The notes: a model not told the origin generated them from the sequence alone. A DNA stretch of 64,000 nt from Flavisolibacter amylovorans (GCF_039541815.1 NZ_BAABGY010000015.1:16182-80181), one strand, 5' to 3'; positions 8,823 through 19,034 are shown, counted from the first letter of the stretch. Numbers and translations are program-made.

Positions 8823-10122
8823 ATGCACGCTTTTCGGGTGCCGTACCGTTGCCGCGGCGGATCACCCCCCAATTCGTATAGAGCCAGTACGCCACCACCG
8901 GCGCAGCGTTGGTCACCATTCCGTCGAAGGGGCTGCAGCTCATGTAATAGTCGATCATTTTCGGGTGGTCGAGCGACCATACAAACACCTTGCGCCCCTC
9001 GGCCTGCATGGCCGCCACGGCGTCGGGCTGGGGGCCGCCGGTGTATTGCGGGGCCCACACCCGGGCGCCAAGGGCCCGGGCGTCTTCCGGCTCGAGCTCA
9101 CACAGCGCGGGCAGGTGCGGGTGGTCTTCCAGTGCTTCGAAGCGGCGGCGCACGGCGCTGTCGGGAATACCGATATAGATCTGCAGCGAGCGCCCGATGG
9201 CTGCCGCGCGCTGCAGGAATTCCGTTTGCAGGGCGCGTACGCTGCCCAGGTCATGGTCGTCCTTGATATCGAGCCACACCACCTCCAGCGGCGTTCGGTA
9301 CAGGATGGTGTCGAGGGCCTCCCGGAGGGTGGGCACGCGGCCGCCCTTGCGCAGGCGGATGCGGCGCAGCTGCGCCATCGTATGGCGGTGAATGAAGCCT
9401 GCGAACAGGTTCACCCGTGCCGAGTCGAAGGCGATGAACGCGTCGTGCGCCAGCACCGGCACATCGTCTTTCGTCCAGCGGATATCGACCTCTACCCCGG
9501 TGGCGCCGAGGCGTGCCGCCATCAGGAGCATCTGGAGCGAGTTCTCGGCCGCCGGCAGAAAGTCTACGTTGCGGGCGCCGCCGCGGTGGGCGATGATGGC
9601 GAAGGGGGGCACATCGGGGAGGCCGCCGCCGCCCTCCAGCACGAGTGGCTGCTTCGGGTGCAGCAGGTCGCGGCCGTAGAACCCCTCGAACCGGAAGGGC
9701 CCTGGCGCGTCGGGCAGCCCGGTGGTATAGGCACGCAGGCGCACGGTGCCGGTGGAGAGCCCGTTGAGCTGACGCCAGTAGCCGTACAGGAGGATGGTAT
9801 CGCCGAGGCGGCGCCCCTCGCAGACGAGGTAGGCGCCCTCCTTCTCGCAGAAAAGCGAAAGGTGGTAGCGCACCCGGTGGCGGCGGCGGCCTTCTACCGT
9901 GTAGGTCCAGCGGAGCACCGCGGTACCGCCGAAGTGCTCGGCGCCTGCCTGCAGGGTATAGATGCCTTGCAGCTGGTGGCAGGTGCGGGCATCGAGGGGG
10001 CGGGTGCCGGGAGCATGAAAACGGCCCCAGCGGCGGTGGGGTATGGGTACATGACGGGCGCGCCAGGCTACATAGGCGGCGGCGCCTGCCACCAGCATTA
10101 ATACAGGAAGCACAGGAAGCAT
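8821..10122 (-). CDS. Membrane-anchored glycerophosphodiester phosphodiesterase
   Basis: 433 aa from ATG 10122; a TTG two codons further up is the only longer option. An N-terminal hydrophobic segment is followed by a ~150 aa beta-rich region without recognised motifs, then a GDPD TIM barrel from about residue 175. Catalytic signatures are present: HRGG, AEN (Glu), GVEVDIRW (Glu and Asp) and LAHD (His). The enzyme hydrolyses glycerophosphodiesters to glycerol-3-phosphate and an alcohol. The beta-rich insert between anchor and barrel is unusual and might bind the lipid or polymer substrate. Convergent with ahpD, sharing its terminator. Confidence 0.85.
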   Translation of the reverse strand: MLPVLPVLMLVAGAAAYVAWRARHVPIPHRRWGRFHAPGTRPLDARTCHQLQGIYTLQAGAEHFGGTAVLRWTYTVEGRRRHRVRYHLSLFCEKEGAYLVCEGRRLGDTILLYGYWRQLNGLSTGTVRLRAYTTGLPDAPGPFRFEGFYGRDLLHPKQPLVLEGGGGLPDVPPFAIIAHRGGARNVDFLPAAENSLQMLLMAARLGATGVEVDIRWTKDDVPVLAHDAFIAFDSARVNLFAGFIHRHTMAQLRRIRLRKGGRVPTLREALDTILYRTPLEVVWLDIKDDHDLGSVRALQTEFLQRAAAIGRSLQIYIGIPDSAVRRRFEALEDHPHLPALCELEPEDARALGARVWAPQYTGGPQPDAVAAMQAEGRKVFVWSLDHPKMIDYYMSCSPFDGMVTNAAPVVAYWLYTNWGVIRRGNGTAPEKRA

Positions 10123-10303
10123 AGGCAAAGCGGGGCCGGAAGCCCCGGCGATACGCGTAGCAAGAAACAGACCGCGGCCGGCCGCACCGCGGAGGGTCCG
10201 CTGGCCGCGGTTTTGCGCCGGTCTACAAACTTCTTTACGGCTGAGTTCAGCAGCGCCTGTAAAGGAGCTATCTTACTTGCCAAATCCCCTAAACCCAAAG
10301 CAA

Positions 10304-13300
10304 ATGGTGCAATTCTACAAACGACTCACCCTGGCCGTTTCTCTTCTTGGCTGCAGCCTGTTCGGACAGGCGCAGGTGAGCGTGACGGCCTCGGCGGGCA
10401 CAGCCGGCCCGACCACGTACACAACCCTCAAAGGCGCCTTCGATGCAATCAATGCCGGCACCCACGGCGGCCTCGTAACCGTATCGATCACGGCCAACAC
10501 TACCGAAACGGCCACGGCCACGCTCAACGCCCCGGGCGGCGCGCAGCCGTATTCCACGATCAACATCCAGCCCAGCGCCACGGTCACCGTCAGCGGCAAC
10601 ATCGCGGGCGCGCTGATCAACCTCAACGGCGCCACGGGTGTCAACATCCTCGGCAACAACCAGCTGACGCTGCAGAACACCAACACCGCCGGCTACGTCG
10701 TCCGCTTCGTCAACGACGCCATCAGCAACTCGGTGAAGCAAACGAAGCTGCGCGGCAACTACAACGGCCTCGACGCTTCCAACGCCATCAACGGCGGCAT
10801 CGTGTTCTTCGACCTCGGTGCGGCCAACGGCGAAGGCAACTCGGGCAACCTGATCGAGAACTGCGACATCGACGGCGGCAACACCGCCATCTGCGGCATC
10901 TACTCGAAGGGCCTTAGCACCACGGCGGCGGTCGAAAACTTCGACAACACCGTCCGCGGCTGTACGATCCACGACGTGATGAACCCCGCGGTGGCAGCCA
11001 CCACCGCGATCCTGCTCAACGGCGGCAACGACGGCTGGACGATCGAGAACAACAGCATCTACAACTCCGCGTTCAGCACCACCCTTCAGTTCGTGATCCG
11101 CAGCATCCTGATCATCCCGTCGTTCACCTCCGACAGCCACGAGGTGAAAGGCAACATGATCGGCGGCAACGCGGCCAACGCTACCGGCACCCTGACCATT
11201 ACCGGCAGCGGCACCGGCGCCGCCGCCAACGCCGTGGGGTATATCGGCCTCGATATCGAAACGGGCGGCCCCGGCAACCTCGTGCAGAACAACACGGTGA
11301 AGAACATCACCCTCACCTACGGCTTCTCGGGCGGCTCCTTCGCCAACTCCGCCATCTTCGGCTTTATCGGCGGCTACAGCGGCACCACCACGTTCACGGG
11401 CAATACGGTAAGCAACCTGAGCTTCACCAACAGCGCCGGCTTCATGAACTTCCAGGCGATGCACTTCAACGCCCGCGTCACGACGGCCACCACCATCACG
11501 CCCACCTTCACCATCTCCAACAACACCATCACGGCACTCACCGTGAACTCGGGCGGCGCGGCCGGCGACGTCAACATGCACGGCATCCGCCTCGAGACCT
11601 CCTCGGCTGCGAGCCTCGGCGCCACGGCCACCTCGCGCCCGGCATATAACGTGACCGGCAACAACATCAACAACCTCACGGTTCCGTTCACCGGCGTGGC
11701 GTCCAGCTTCATCCGCTGCATCGGCACCGTAGCCACCCAGGGCGGTACCGGCGCCACGGCCTCCACCGCCAACCTGCATCCCAACGTGGACATCACCAAC
11801 AACTCGATCCACACGAACTCCTGCGCCGCCTTCACGGGCGCCACCGCCGCCGGCCAGCAGTTTACGTCGGGCGTCGTTACGGGCATCCACTTCGGCGGCT
11901 CCAGCAATGCCACCAACGCCAGCATCGCGCGCATCCGCCAGAACACGATCTACAACCTGTCGGCTACCAACACCGGCGACGTGAACTCGGTGGTGATCGG
12001 CATCCTCGCCTCCACCGGCATCCACGACATCTCGCGCAACCGCATCTACGACCTCAGGAACGCATCGACGGGCGCCACGGCGGCCAACCTGCCCGGCATC
12101 GTGGGCATGACGGTACGCTCCATCACCGGCACCAGCAACGTCACCAACAACTTCATCTCCATCGGCACGGGCCAGGCAGGCAACATCGCCCTGTACGGCA
12201 TCCTGCAGAACTTCAACTCCACGGGCACCGGCATCGGTGTGAACGTATACCACAACACCGTGGTCGTGACGGGCGCCGGCGGGGCCGGCAACACCCGCGC
12301 CACCGCGGCCTACCTGCGCGGCACCGAAACGCTGGGCAACACGATCACCACCACTACGACCCTGCGCAACAACATCTTCTACAACACGCGCAGCGGCGGC
12401 GGCAACCACTACGCCATCGCCAACACCTACACCACGGCGCCTACCGGCTGGACCTCCGACTCCAACAACCTGTACGCGACCACGGCCGCCAACATCGCGC
12501 TCTGGGGAACGACGCCGAGCACGCTGGCGGCCTACCAGACCAGCAGCGGTGGCGACGCCAACTCGAAATCCGTGACCGTTTCGTTTACCGATGTGGCCAC
12601 CGCCGACCTGCATCTCAGTGGGGCTTCGGCTAACGACGCGAACCTCAATGGCACGCCCATCGCCTCGGTAACGACCGACTATGATGGCGACACCCGTAGT
12701 ACTACGACCCCGAAGATGGGCGCCGACGAACCGCCGGTGACCTGCACCGCACCCGCGATCACGACCCAGCCCACCGCGCAGACCGTATGCGCCGGACAGA
12801 ACTTCACGTTCACCGTGGTGGCCAGCGGCACTACGCCCACCTACCAGTGGCTGTTCAACGGCAACCCGATCAATGGCGCCACGGGCGCTACCTACACCTC
12901 CAATGGCTCAACGGCTGCCAGCGCGGGCAATTACAGCGTACAGGTAAGCAACGGCTGCGGCAACGTAACGTCTAACGCGGTTGCGCTTACCGTGAATGCG
13001 GGTGTAGCGATCACGACACAGCCGACTTCGAATACGGTTTGCACGGGCGAGAGCGCGACGTTTACCGTTGGAGCCACAGGCGCCAACCTGACCTACCAGT
13101 GGCTCCTCGGCGGCAACCAGATCACCGGCGCCAACTCGGCTTCGTACACGGTCACCAACGCCACCACAGGCGGCACCTACAGTGTACAGGTGATGAGCAG
13201 CTGCGGCAACGTCACTTCCAACGCCGTGACCCTTACCGTAAATGCCGCCACCGCCATTACGACCCAACCGGTTGCCACTACGGTTTGTGCCGGAGTAGAT

Positions 13301-13798
13301 ACGGCATTCAACGTATCTGCAACAGGCGCCAACCTGACCTACCAGTGGCGCCTTAACGGCAACCCGATCGCCGGCGCTACGAGCAGCCGCTATGCGCTCC
13401 CCGCAGTAACCACGGCGCAGGCCGGCAACTACTCCGTTCAGGTCGGCGGCTCCTGCGGCGCCCCGGTCACGTCCAACGTAGTAGCGCTCGTCGTAAACAC
13501 CGGCGGCTCCTGCACCACGGCCGTTCCCAACATCAGCGAAGACGTAACGTCGTCGGTGCTGATGCCGAACGTAGTGCGCAACGGCGCCACCCTGCGCCTC
13601 AACGCCCGCCGCGCCATGAACATGACCTGGGTGGTGACCGACGGCAATGGTAAAGTGGTGCTGCGTACGAGCCAGGCTGTAACGGCCGGCCAGAACGACC
13701 TGCGCCTCCCGCTCCAGGGCCTCGCCCCGGGCTCCTACCAGATCACGGGCTATCCCACCAAAGGCAATTCGGTGCTGCTTCGCTTCGTGAAGCTGTAA
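10304..13798 (+). CDS. T9SS-exported right-handed beta-helix protein with three Ig-like domains
   Basis: 1164 aa from ATG 10304; TTG 10277 would only add nine residues before the signal peptide (ending GQAQ). Residues ~30-830 are a Gly/Asn/Thr-rich repeat region with many 'NNTI' and 'GNTV' steps (NNSIYN, QNNTVKN, RQNTIYN), typical of NosD/pectate-lyase-like beta-helices. Three Ig-like repeats with TYQWL/TYQWR and 'NPI-x-GAT' follow at ~830-1070. The C-terminal ~80 residues (VLMPNVVRNGATLRL to LLRFVKL) are a T9SS sorting domain. Probably a surface carbohydrate-binding or adhesive protein; no lyase active site was identified. A terminator follows. Confidence 0.83.
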   Translation: MVQFYKRLTLAVSLLGCSLFGQAQVSVTASAGTAGPTTYTTLKGAFDAINAGTHGGLVTVSITANTTETATATLNAPGGAQPYSTINIQPSATVTVSGNIAGALINLNGATGVNILGNNQLTLQNTNTAGYVVRFVNDAISNSVKQTKLRGNYNGLDASNAINGGIVFFDLGAANGEGNSGNLIENCDIDGGNTAICGIYSKGLSTTAAVENFDNTVRGCTIHDVMNPAVAATTAILLNGGNDGWTIENNSIYNSAFSTTLQFVIRSILIIPSFTSDSHEVKGNMIGGNAANATGTLTITGSGTGAAANAVGYIGLDIETGGPGNLVQNNTVKNITLTYGFSGGSFANSAIFGFIGGYSGTTTFTGNTVSNLSFTNSAGFMNFQAMHFNARVTTATTITPTFTISNNTITALTVNSGGAAGDVNMHGIRLETSSAASLGATATSRPAYNVTGNNINNLTVPFTGVASSFIRCIGTVATQGGTGATASTANLHPNVDITNNSIHTNSCAAFTGATAAGQQFTSGVVTGIHFGGSSNATNASIARIRQNTIYNLSATNTGDVNSVVIGILASTGIHDISRNRIYDLRNASTGATAANLPGIVGMTVRSITGTSNVTNNFISIGTGQAGNIALYGILQNFNSTGTGIGVNVYHNTVVVTGAGGAGNTRATAAYLRGTETLGNTITTTTTLRNNIFYNTRSGGGNHYAIANTYTTAPTGWTSDSNNLYATTAANIALWGTTPSTLAAYQTSSGGDANSKSVTVSFTDVATADLHLSGASANDANLNGTPIASVTTDYDGDTRSTTTPKMGADEPPVTCTAPAITTQPTAQTVCAGQNFTFTVVASGTTPTYQWLFNGNPINGATGATYTSNGSTAASAGNYSVQVSNGCGNVTSNAVALTVNAGVAITTQPTSNTVCTGESATFTVGATGANLTYQWLLGGNQITGANSASYTVTNATTGGTYSVQVMSSCGNVTSNAVTLTVNAATAITTQPVATTVCAGVDTAFNVSATGANLTYQWRLNGNPIAGATSSRYALPAVTTAQAGNYSVQVGGSCGAPVTSNVVALVVNTGGSCTTAVPNISEDVTSSVLMPNVVRNGATLRLNARRAMNMTWVVTDGNGKVVLRTSQAVTAGQNDLRLPLQGLAPGSYQITGYPTKGNSVLLRFVKL

Positions 13799-13816
13799 GC
13801 AACGAACCACCCCAAA

Positions 13817-13856
13817 AAAGAACCCCTCCTGCATACGCGGGAGGGGTTCTTTCGTT
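13817..13856 (+). terminator. Rho-independent terminator
   Basis: AAGAACCCCTCC, 10-base loop, GGAGGGGTTCTT, then TTCGTTTTT; 20 bases after the stop of the beta-helix gene. Confidence 0.85.
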
Positions 13857-14040
13857 TTTATAGGGAATGTGCCGTTGCCACCTGGCGTCCGGGGAGCGAG
13901 CGGAACGAAGGGTTCCGTGCCGGCCCGTATTTCTACAAGGCGCGCCGGGCACATGATCAGCCAAAAAATAAAGGGGAAGAAAGAGAAGGTCCCGGGGAGC
14001 GGAACGGGAAGCCCACGCGGCGCCCCGGCGACCGTATGAG

Positions 14041-14199
14041 TTAGGCCCGTGCCTTCCAGATCGGCGCACCGATACTGCGATTGGCGCGGTCGTAAATGTG
14101 GCAGGGGGTCTGACCGGTCTTAACGGAATAAACGAGAACCGGCTTGGTGAGGGGCTTGCGCTTTCTTTTTTCGCCGCCCGATTGATGCTGCATATCCAT
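14041..14199 (-). CDS. Possible small basic protein
   Basis: 52 aa from ATG 14199: an N-terminal MDMQHQSGGEKRKRK followed by PLTKPVLVYSVKTGQTPCHI. It is very basic at the start and has one Cys. The frame is open much further upstream, but that part is Arg/Pro-rich and shadow-like, so the short start is preferred. The 45 bases upstream are AT-rich, as expected for a promoter or leader, which is unusual in this interval. No family is recognised. It is the only plausible gene in 13860-14848. Confidence 0.35.
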   Translation of the reverse strand: MDMQHQSGGEKRKRKPLTKPVLVYSVKTGQTPCHIYDRANRSIGAPIWKARA

Positions 14200-14559
14200 A
14201 ACGCACTGTAGTTTGAAAGTATTTTTGAAAGGGTGTTCGGGTAGTATTTTGAAAACACCGTGCCAAAAAGAAACGCTTGCTCCTGGTGCGCCCGTAATAG
14301 ATCCGGGAAAAGACCGGTTTGTGGAAACGCCGCACCGGTAAGGGTTAGCGGCTACACGATTCCGCGCAGCCAGGCGCCGCGGAGCCGAAAAATAAATTCC
14401 GGCGCCGGCCCTGCGCCGCACAAAAACGCGGAAGCACCGGGTCGTCTTTCCGCGTTTTGTGTATCGGACTTTGGATGATGTGCTGACGTGGTTGCTGAAT
14501 GAAACCGGTTTGGCTTCCACGAACCCTACAGTCGTTCGGCAGAAGCCTATGGCATGAAG

Positions 14560-14825
14560 GCTGCACCCCGTCGGCCGGAGCTTAGCGAAGGCCGCAAGCG
14601 GCGTCGTTTTCACGCGGCGGCACAGCGGCGCGGCGCCGCGGAGAAAAACGAACAAAACGATCAACTTCCCCTGTCGCACCGGTGCGACGCCCCGAAACTT
14701 CGGGGGACGACGCAACGACACCGATGAGTGACAGAATTCATCTTGCATTTCTTCGTCGCGCCGCCGCGCCCCCGAAGCTTCGGGCATGCCGAGGCCGCGT
14801 GCGGCCGACTCCTTCACCGCTTACG
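14560..14825. repeat. Dispersed intergenic repeat, copy A
   Basis: Contains CACCCCGTCGGCCGGAG, TTCGTCGCGCCGCCGCGCC and GAGGCCGCGTGCGGCCGAC. The same phrases in the same order recur at 43350-43505 and 48885-49080, always in gene-free spaces. No ORF with plausible composition was seen. Confidence 0.6.
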
Positions 14826-14848
14826 AAAGCAAATCAACGAAACAGCTA

Positions 14849-16360
14849 CTAAGAAGATGACGGCTTAGGCGCATCGGCGCCTTGTATCTGAAGCACCCGT
14901 CCCGTATAACTACGGACCGACTGCAGGAGCGCGGCGTCCTTGCCGAGGTCCTGGTTATAAGATGGGATCATGTCGCGGAGCTTTTGCTGCCATTCCGGTG
15001 ACGCGAGGCGCCCGGGGAAGCAGCGCTTGAGCAGCTCCAGCATGATCGACACGGCCGTAGAAGCTCCCGGCGAGGCACCCAGCAGCGCAGCAATGGAGCC
15101 ATCGGCGGCATTTACGACCTCAGTGCCGAACTCGAGCACGCCGCCCTCCTCCTCGTCTTTCTTGATCACCTGCACTCGGTAGCCTGCAATGGCCAGCTCC
15201 CAGTCTTCCATGCGGGCACCGGGGTAATACTCCTGTAGCGACTCGAGGCGTGCCTCGGGCGTGAGGCGCACCTGGTCGATGAGGTACTTGGTGAGCGGCA
15301 TGTTGTGCAGCCCGGCGGAGATCATCGGGCGCAGGTTGCTGAGCTTGACCGAGCGGAACAGGTCCATCACGGAGCCATGCTTGAGGAAGCGCGTGGTAAA
15401 GCCCGCATAAGGACCGAAGAGGAGCTCGCGCTTGCCCTTGATCCAGCGGGTGTCGAGGTGGGGCACCGACATCGGCGGCGAGCCCACGGCAGCCGTGCCG
15501 TACACTTTGGCTGCATGCTGCCGGATCACCTCCTCGTTGGTGCAGCGCAGCCACTGTCCGCTCACCGGGAAGCCGCCATAGCCCTGCCCTTCGGGGATGC
15601 CCGACTTCAGCAGCAGGGGCAGCGAGCCGCCCCCCGCCCCGATGAAGACAAAGGGCGCCGACACGCTGCGCCGTCCGCCGTTCGCCTCGTCTTTCACCCA
15701 TACCTCCCAGCGCCCGTCTACCTGCTCCAGGTCGAGCACGGAGTGGTTGAAGTGCAGCTCCACCCTATCGTCCTTACGGAGGCAGTCGAAGAGGCAGCGC
15801 GTCAGCGAGCCGAAGTTGACGTCGGTACCGATATCCACCCGCGTGGCGGCCACCGGCTCGGATGCATCGCGGCCTTCCATCACCAGCGGCACCCATTGGC
15901 GGATGAGCGCAGGGTCCTCGGTGTACTGCATTTCGCGGAAGAGGTGACAATCGTGCAGCGCCTTGTAGCGGCGGCTGAGGTAGTCGACGTTCTTCGCGCC
16001 CCACACAAAGCTCATGTGTGGTATCGGGCGGATGAAGGATTCGGGTGGACTGATGATGCGTTGCTCCACGAGGTAGGCCCAGAACTGCTTCGACTCCTCG
16101 AAATGTGCGGCGATCTTCACGGCCTTGGAGGTGTCGATGGAGCCGTCTTCGCGCTCGGGCGTGTAGTTGAGCTCGCAGAAGGCCGAGTGGCCGGTACCCG
16201 CGTTGTTCCAGGCATCGGAGCTTTCGGTGGCGGCGGCGTCGAGGCGCTCGAAGATCTGGATGCGGAGCGCCGGGTCGAGCTGCTTGAGGAGGGCGCCCAG
16301 GGTGGCGCTCATGATGCCGGCGCCGATGAGGATGATATCGGTGGATGCGGGTCGCGTCAT
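14849..16360 (-). CDS. mqo: Malate:quinone oxidoreductase
   Basis: 503 aa from ATG 16360; an ATG at 16390 would add ten residues. A dinucleotide-binding motif IILIGAGIMSATLG lies at the N-terminus, followed by family landmarks WNNAGTGHSAFCELNYTP, SFVWG and LLGASPGASTAVSIM near the C-terminus. These are diagnostic for FAD-dependent Mqo, which oxidises malate to oxaloacetate at the membrane and passes electrons to quinone, replacing or supplementing NAD-malate dehydrogenase in the TCA cycle. Length matches the family (~490-550). It is transcribed away from the 21-bp repeat field at 16461-16889. Confidence 0.95.
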   Translation of the reverse strand: MTRPASTDIILIGAGIMSATLGALLKQLDPALRIQIFERLDAAATESSDAWNNAGTGHSAFCELNYTPEREDGSIDTSKAVKIAAHFEESKQFWAYLVEQRIISPPESFIRPIPHMSFVWGAKNVDYLSRRYKALHDCHLFREMQYTEDPALIRQWVPLVMEGRDASEPVAATRVDIGTDVNFGSLTRCLFDCLRKDDRVELHFNHSVLDLEQVDGRWEVWVKDEANGGRRSVSAPFVFIGAGGGSLPLLLKSGIPEGQGYGGFPVSGQWLRCTNEEVIRQHAAKVYGTAAVGSPPMSVPHLDTRWIKGKRELLFGPYAGFTTRFLKHGSVMDLFRSVKLSNLRPMISAGLHNMPLTKYLIDQVRLTPEARLESLQEYYPGARMEDWELAIAGYRVQVIKKDEEEGGVLEFGTEVVNAADGSIAALLGASPGASTAVSIMLELLKRCFPGRLASPEWQQKLRDMIPSYNQDLGKDAALLQSVRSYTGRVLQIQGADAPKPSSS

Positions 16361-16460
16361 AGGGCCGGATAACTGTAAATCACGTGCCATACAAAGGGCC
16401 CACCCGGCGGCCAGGGGCACGAAAAAAGCGCGGAAAACGCGCTTTCACATTCATAAAGCC

Positions 16461-16889
16461 GGACGGTTCAGAGGACAAAGGGAAGATACACGGTCCGGCA
16501 AGGCCGGCACAGGTTTTCAATTGACTTGGATCAAAAACGGACGGTTCAGCGGTACATAGGATTGGATAGAAAAGTCGGACGGTTGCGGTTCTTGCAAAGG
16601 ACGGTTTGTCGGAACGGTTGCGGTTGAAAGGGACGTTCAGGCTCTTTCAGTAGGACGGACGCGGTCAAAAGGGATACTGGAATCTTTTTGTCGGGACGGA
16701 TGAGGTCGAAAGGGAAGGTCAGGATCTTTTTGTCGGGACGGTTCGGATTAAAAGGGCTTCTACAGGTCGGATTCAAAAGGCGGTCGGACGGGTCGGTCAA
16801 AAGGGCTGTAAAAGGGGTCGGTTCGGATCAAAAAGGTCGGTCGGTTCAGGCTAAAAGGGCGTTCAGGGGTCGGTTCAGATCAAAAGGGC
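16461..16889. repeat. Field of degenerate 21-bp repeats between divergent genes
   Basis: At least eight copies of a 21-base element close to GGWCGGTTCGGATCAAAAGG(G) are seen. Clear copies are at 16461-16482, 16654-16674, 16695-16715, 16737-16757, 16783-16806, 16817-16837, 16840-16860 and 16869-16889; weaker ones are near 16541, 16575, 16600, 16616 and 16766. Spacing between starts varies (23, 29, 41, 42). All copies point the same way. The field lies between mqo (-) and the BNR gene (+). The ORFs across it are repeat-driven and not believed. Confidence 0.75.
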
Positions 16890-17059
16890 TAGAGGCGTTT
16901 TCCGTAGGACAATGTAAAAGTACGGCGCCCGGAGCCCGTTCCGGAGGCACATTAGTTCTACGGGGTGCGAAGCGGGGTAGAAGGGCCTTTTTACCCGGTG
17001 AGCCCGGAATCGCTTTTAACCGGCAAGGCGGCGCAGCGGGGCTGCGGCCCCGCCTGTCT

Positions 17060-17067
17060 TATCTTTA
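17060..17067 (+). promoter_or_regulatory. Candidate -7 element
   Basis: TATCTTTA, 7 of 8 to TAnnTTTG, 11 bases before the ATG at 17079. No TTG at -33 was found. Confidence 0.35.
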
Positions 17068-17078
17068 ACGCACGCACT

Positions 17079-19034
17079 ATGAGAAGGATCCTGCTCACAC
17101 TCGCCGTATTGCCCGTTCTTTTTGCCAGCGCCCAGCTGCCCCGGCTCCAGAGCTATGCGCAACGGCTCAGTGTGAGTCCTGCCGGGTCCGTGGCCGTGGT
17201 GACACGCGCCGGCGAGGTGCTCCTGGCGGCTGCCCCCGGAGCCCCCTGGCGACCCGCGCCGCCTGTGCCCCAGGAAGGCCCTTCGGGAATCGGTGCTCCG
17301 CTGCTGGAATCGGCCTGCTTTTTCGGGCGCGACACCGGCTTCGTGTACGGCTTCATTCATAACGGCAACCAGCAAAACCTCATCTACCGCACGGTGGATG
17401 GCGGAAAGACCTGGTCGAAGCACGACTTCGGGCAAAGCGGCTGGGTAGACGATGCGGCGAGCCTTCCCAACGGCGAGGCCTGGCTCAGCGTGAGCGGCAG
17501 CGGCTTTGCCTATACCCGCGATCATGGGCGCACCTGGGAGCCCCTTGAATCGCCGGAACGCAAGCAGCGCTTCACCAGGCTCTTTTTCAATACCGCACGG
17601 GAGGGCCTGATCGGCTCGCTCTGGAACAGCCTCTGCTATACACCGGATGGCGGCCGCACCTGGACCTGGGTACCGACCCCGCTCGACCAGAAGAAATACC
17701 GGAAGACCAACCCTGAAGGCCGGCCCGACATCGGTTCGGTTGCCCTCTGGGGCCGGTACTACCTCGTACGCCAGGAAGGGCTCAGCTTCTATTCGCGCCG
17801 CGACAGCGTGGATTGGCAGCCGCTGCCGGGCTGTACCGGCTTTTATACCGATGCGCAGAACAGCGCCCTGTTTCTGCGGCAAGCGCATGGCTGGTCGGTA
17901 GCCGGACCCGACCTGGCTACGCTGCGCACGATCGAAGGGCCTTACGCAGTTACCGACGGCGCCTGCTACGATGGATCGTTGCTGCTGCTCGGCTCGGGAA
18001 AACTGACCCGTATGTGGGCGGACGGCCGGGTGGCCGACTATGTGCCCGAAGCGGTGGAGGTAAGGCCCGAGTACCTGGGCACGGCCAACGGACAGGCCAT
18101 CGGCGTCAGCGGCAACCGGATCTATACCAGCACGAACGACGGCAGCGATTGGACCTACCGCTACACGCTTCCTTTCGAAGAAAAGCCGGGCGGAAGGCTC
18201 CAGGTATCGCCCGAAGGTCGCTTCACCTACCAGATGCCCGACGACAGCCTGTATTATTACAGTCCGGTTACCGGCTTCCTGCGCCGCACGCACTGGCAGG
18301 CGGAGCTGGCGGATTTCTTTACTGCGCCGATCACCCGCCTCACGCTGGAAGCCGGCAGCTCCGGATGCTTTCATTCCTACCGCGACGTCGTGATCTACGA
18401 GCCGGCTGCGGACGCCTTTGAACAGGTGGATGCCACCAGCTCGGGGAGCAAGCATGCACCGCTGCTCGCCCGCGCCCCAGGCAGCATCGACAGCGCCACC
18501 GTGGGCCGCTTGCTGCGCGCCCTCGAAAACCTGGGCGACACTACCTCCTGGCTGCGCTATTCGGATCTGGAGCTCACCCCGAAGCAGCTCGAGGCATTGC
18601 GTGCGGAAGTGCGGCTGTTCCGGAACACCGTCGGGCGTGGCGGCAAGATCTCCGCGCTGCCGTTCAGCCTGCCGGAGAACAACATCGACTTCGACCGCCT
18701 CGAGCGCCTGGTAGACAGCGTTCCGCACAGCGATCCGGCCTTCCTGCGCGCCTATTTTCAATCCGGACCGCGGATCATCAGCACCACCAGCAACTCGCGG
18801 GCGATCCGGCTCACCAACGACCGCGGCGAGGAGCTGCTCCTGCGCAACAGTGTCTATGAGCAGGATGCCTACCTCTTTCCGTGGGTGCTGCACCTCAACG
18901 GGGCAATACACGTGACGTCGCCGCCTGCCGTATACCGGTTTATCAAACAGGTGTACCCTGCCTTGCTGGATACGAAAAAGCGGCCGGAACTCTTGCGCCA
19001 CCTGTTGCAGGCGCATTACTACAAAAACCGCTGA
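17079..19034 (+). CDS. Secreted BNR/sortilin-like propeller protein
   Basis: 651 aa. A signal peptide ends in ASAQ (residue ~19). Asp-box/BNR motifs recur: TVDGGKTWSKH, TRDHGRTWEP, TPDGGRTWTWV and TNDGSDWTY, each placing the S/T-x-D-x-G-x-T-W hairpin of a seven-bladed propeller over residues ~80-400. The remaining ~250 residues are helical and charged, with no recognised domain. No T9SS sorting domain, so periplasmic or outer-membrane location is more likely than surface. Function unknown; propellers of this type bind ligands or belong to sialidase-like folds, but no sialidase arginine triad was identified. Confidence 0.75.
   Translation: MRRILLTLAVLPVLFASAQLPRLQSYAQRLSVSPAGSVAVVTRAGEVLLAAAPGAPWRPAPPVPQEGPSGIGAPLLESACFFGRDTGFVYGFIHNGNQQNLIYRTVDGGKTWSKHDFGQSGWVDDAASLPNGEAWLSVSGSGFAYTRDHGRTWEPLESPERKQRFTRLFFNTAREGLIGSLWNSLCYTPDGGRTWTWVPTPLDQKKYRKTNPEGRPDIGSVALWGRYYLVRQEGLSFYSRRDSVDWQPLPGCTGFYTDAQNSALFLRQAHGWSVAGPDLATLRTIEGPYAVTDGACYDGSLLLLGSGKLTRMWADGRVADYVPEAVEVRPEYLGTANGQAIGVSGNRIYTSTNDGSDWTYRYTLPFEEKPGGRLQVSPEGRFTYQMPDDSLYYYSPVTGFLRRTHWQAELADFFTAPITRLTLEAGSSGCFHSYRDVVIYEPAADAFEQVDATSSGSKHAPLLARAPGSIDSATVGRLLRALENLGDTTSWLRYSDLELTPKQLEALRAEVRLFRNTVGRGGKISALPFSLPENNIDFDRLERLVDSVPHSDPAFLRAYFQSGPRIISTTSNSRAIRLTNDRGEELLLRNSVYEQDAYLFPWVLHLNGAIHVTSPPAVYRFIKQVYPALLDTKKRPELLRHLLQAHYYKNR

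Noticed and set aside
10289..12613. 774-codon minus-strand frame inside the beta-helix gene
   Set aside because: Shadow produced by Thr/Asn/Gly repeats on the plus strand.
14200..14817. N-terminal extension of the small ORF at 14041
   Set aside because: Composition changes to Arg/Pro/Cys-rich random-like sequence and it overlaps a dispersed repeat.
16546..17068. ORFs on both strands through the 21-bp repeat field
   Set aside because: Their peptide repeats (RPDKKI and similar) simply mirror the DNA repeat; no start context.
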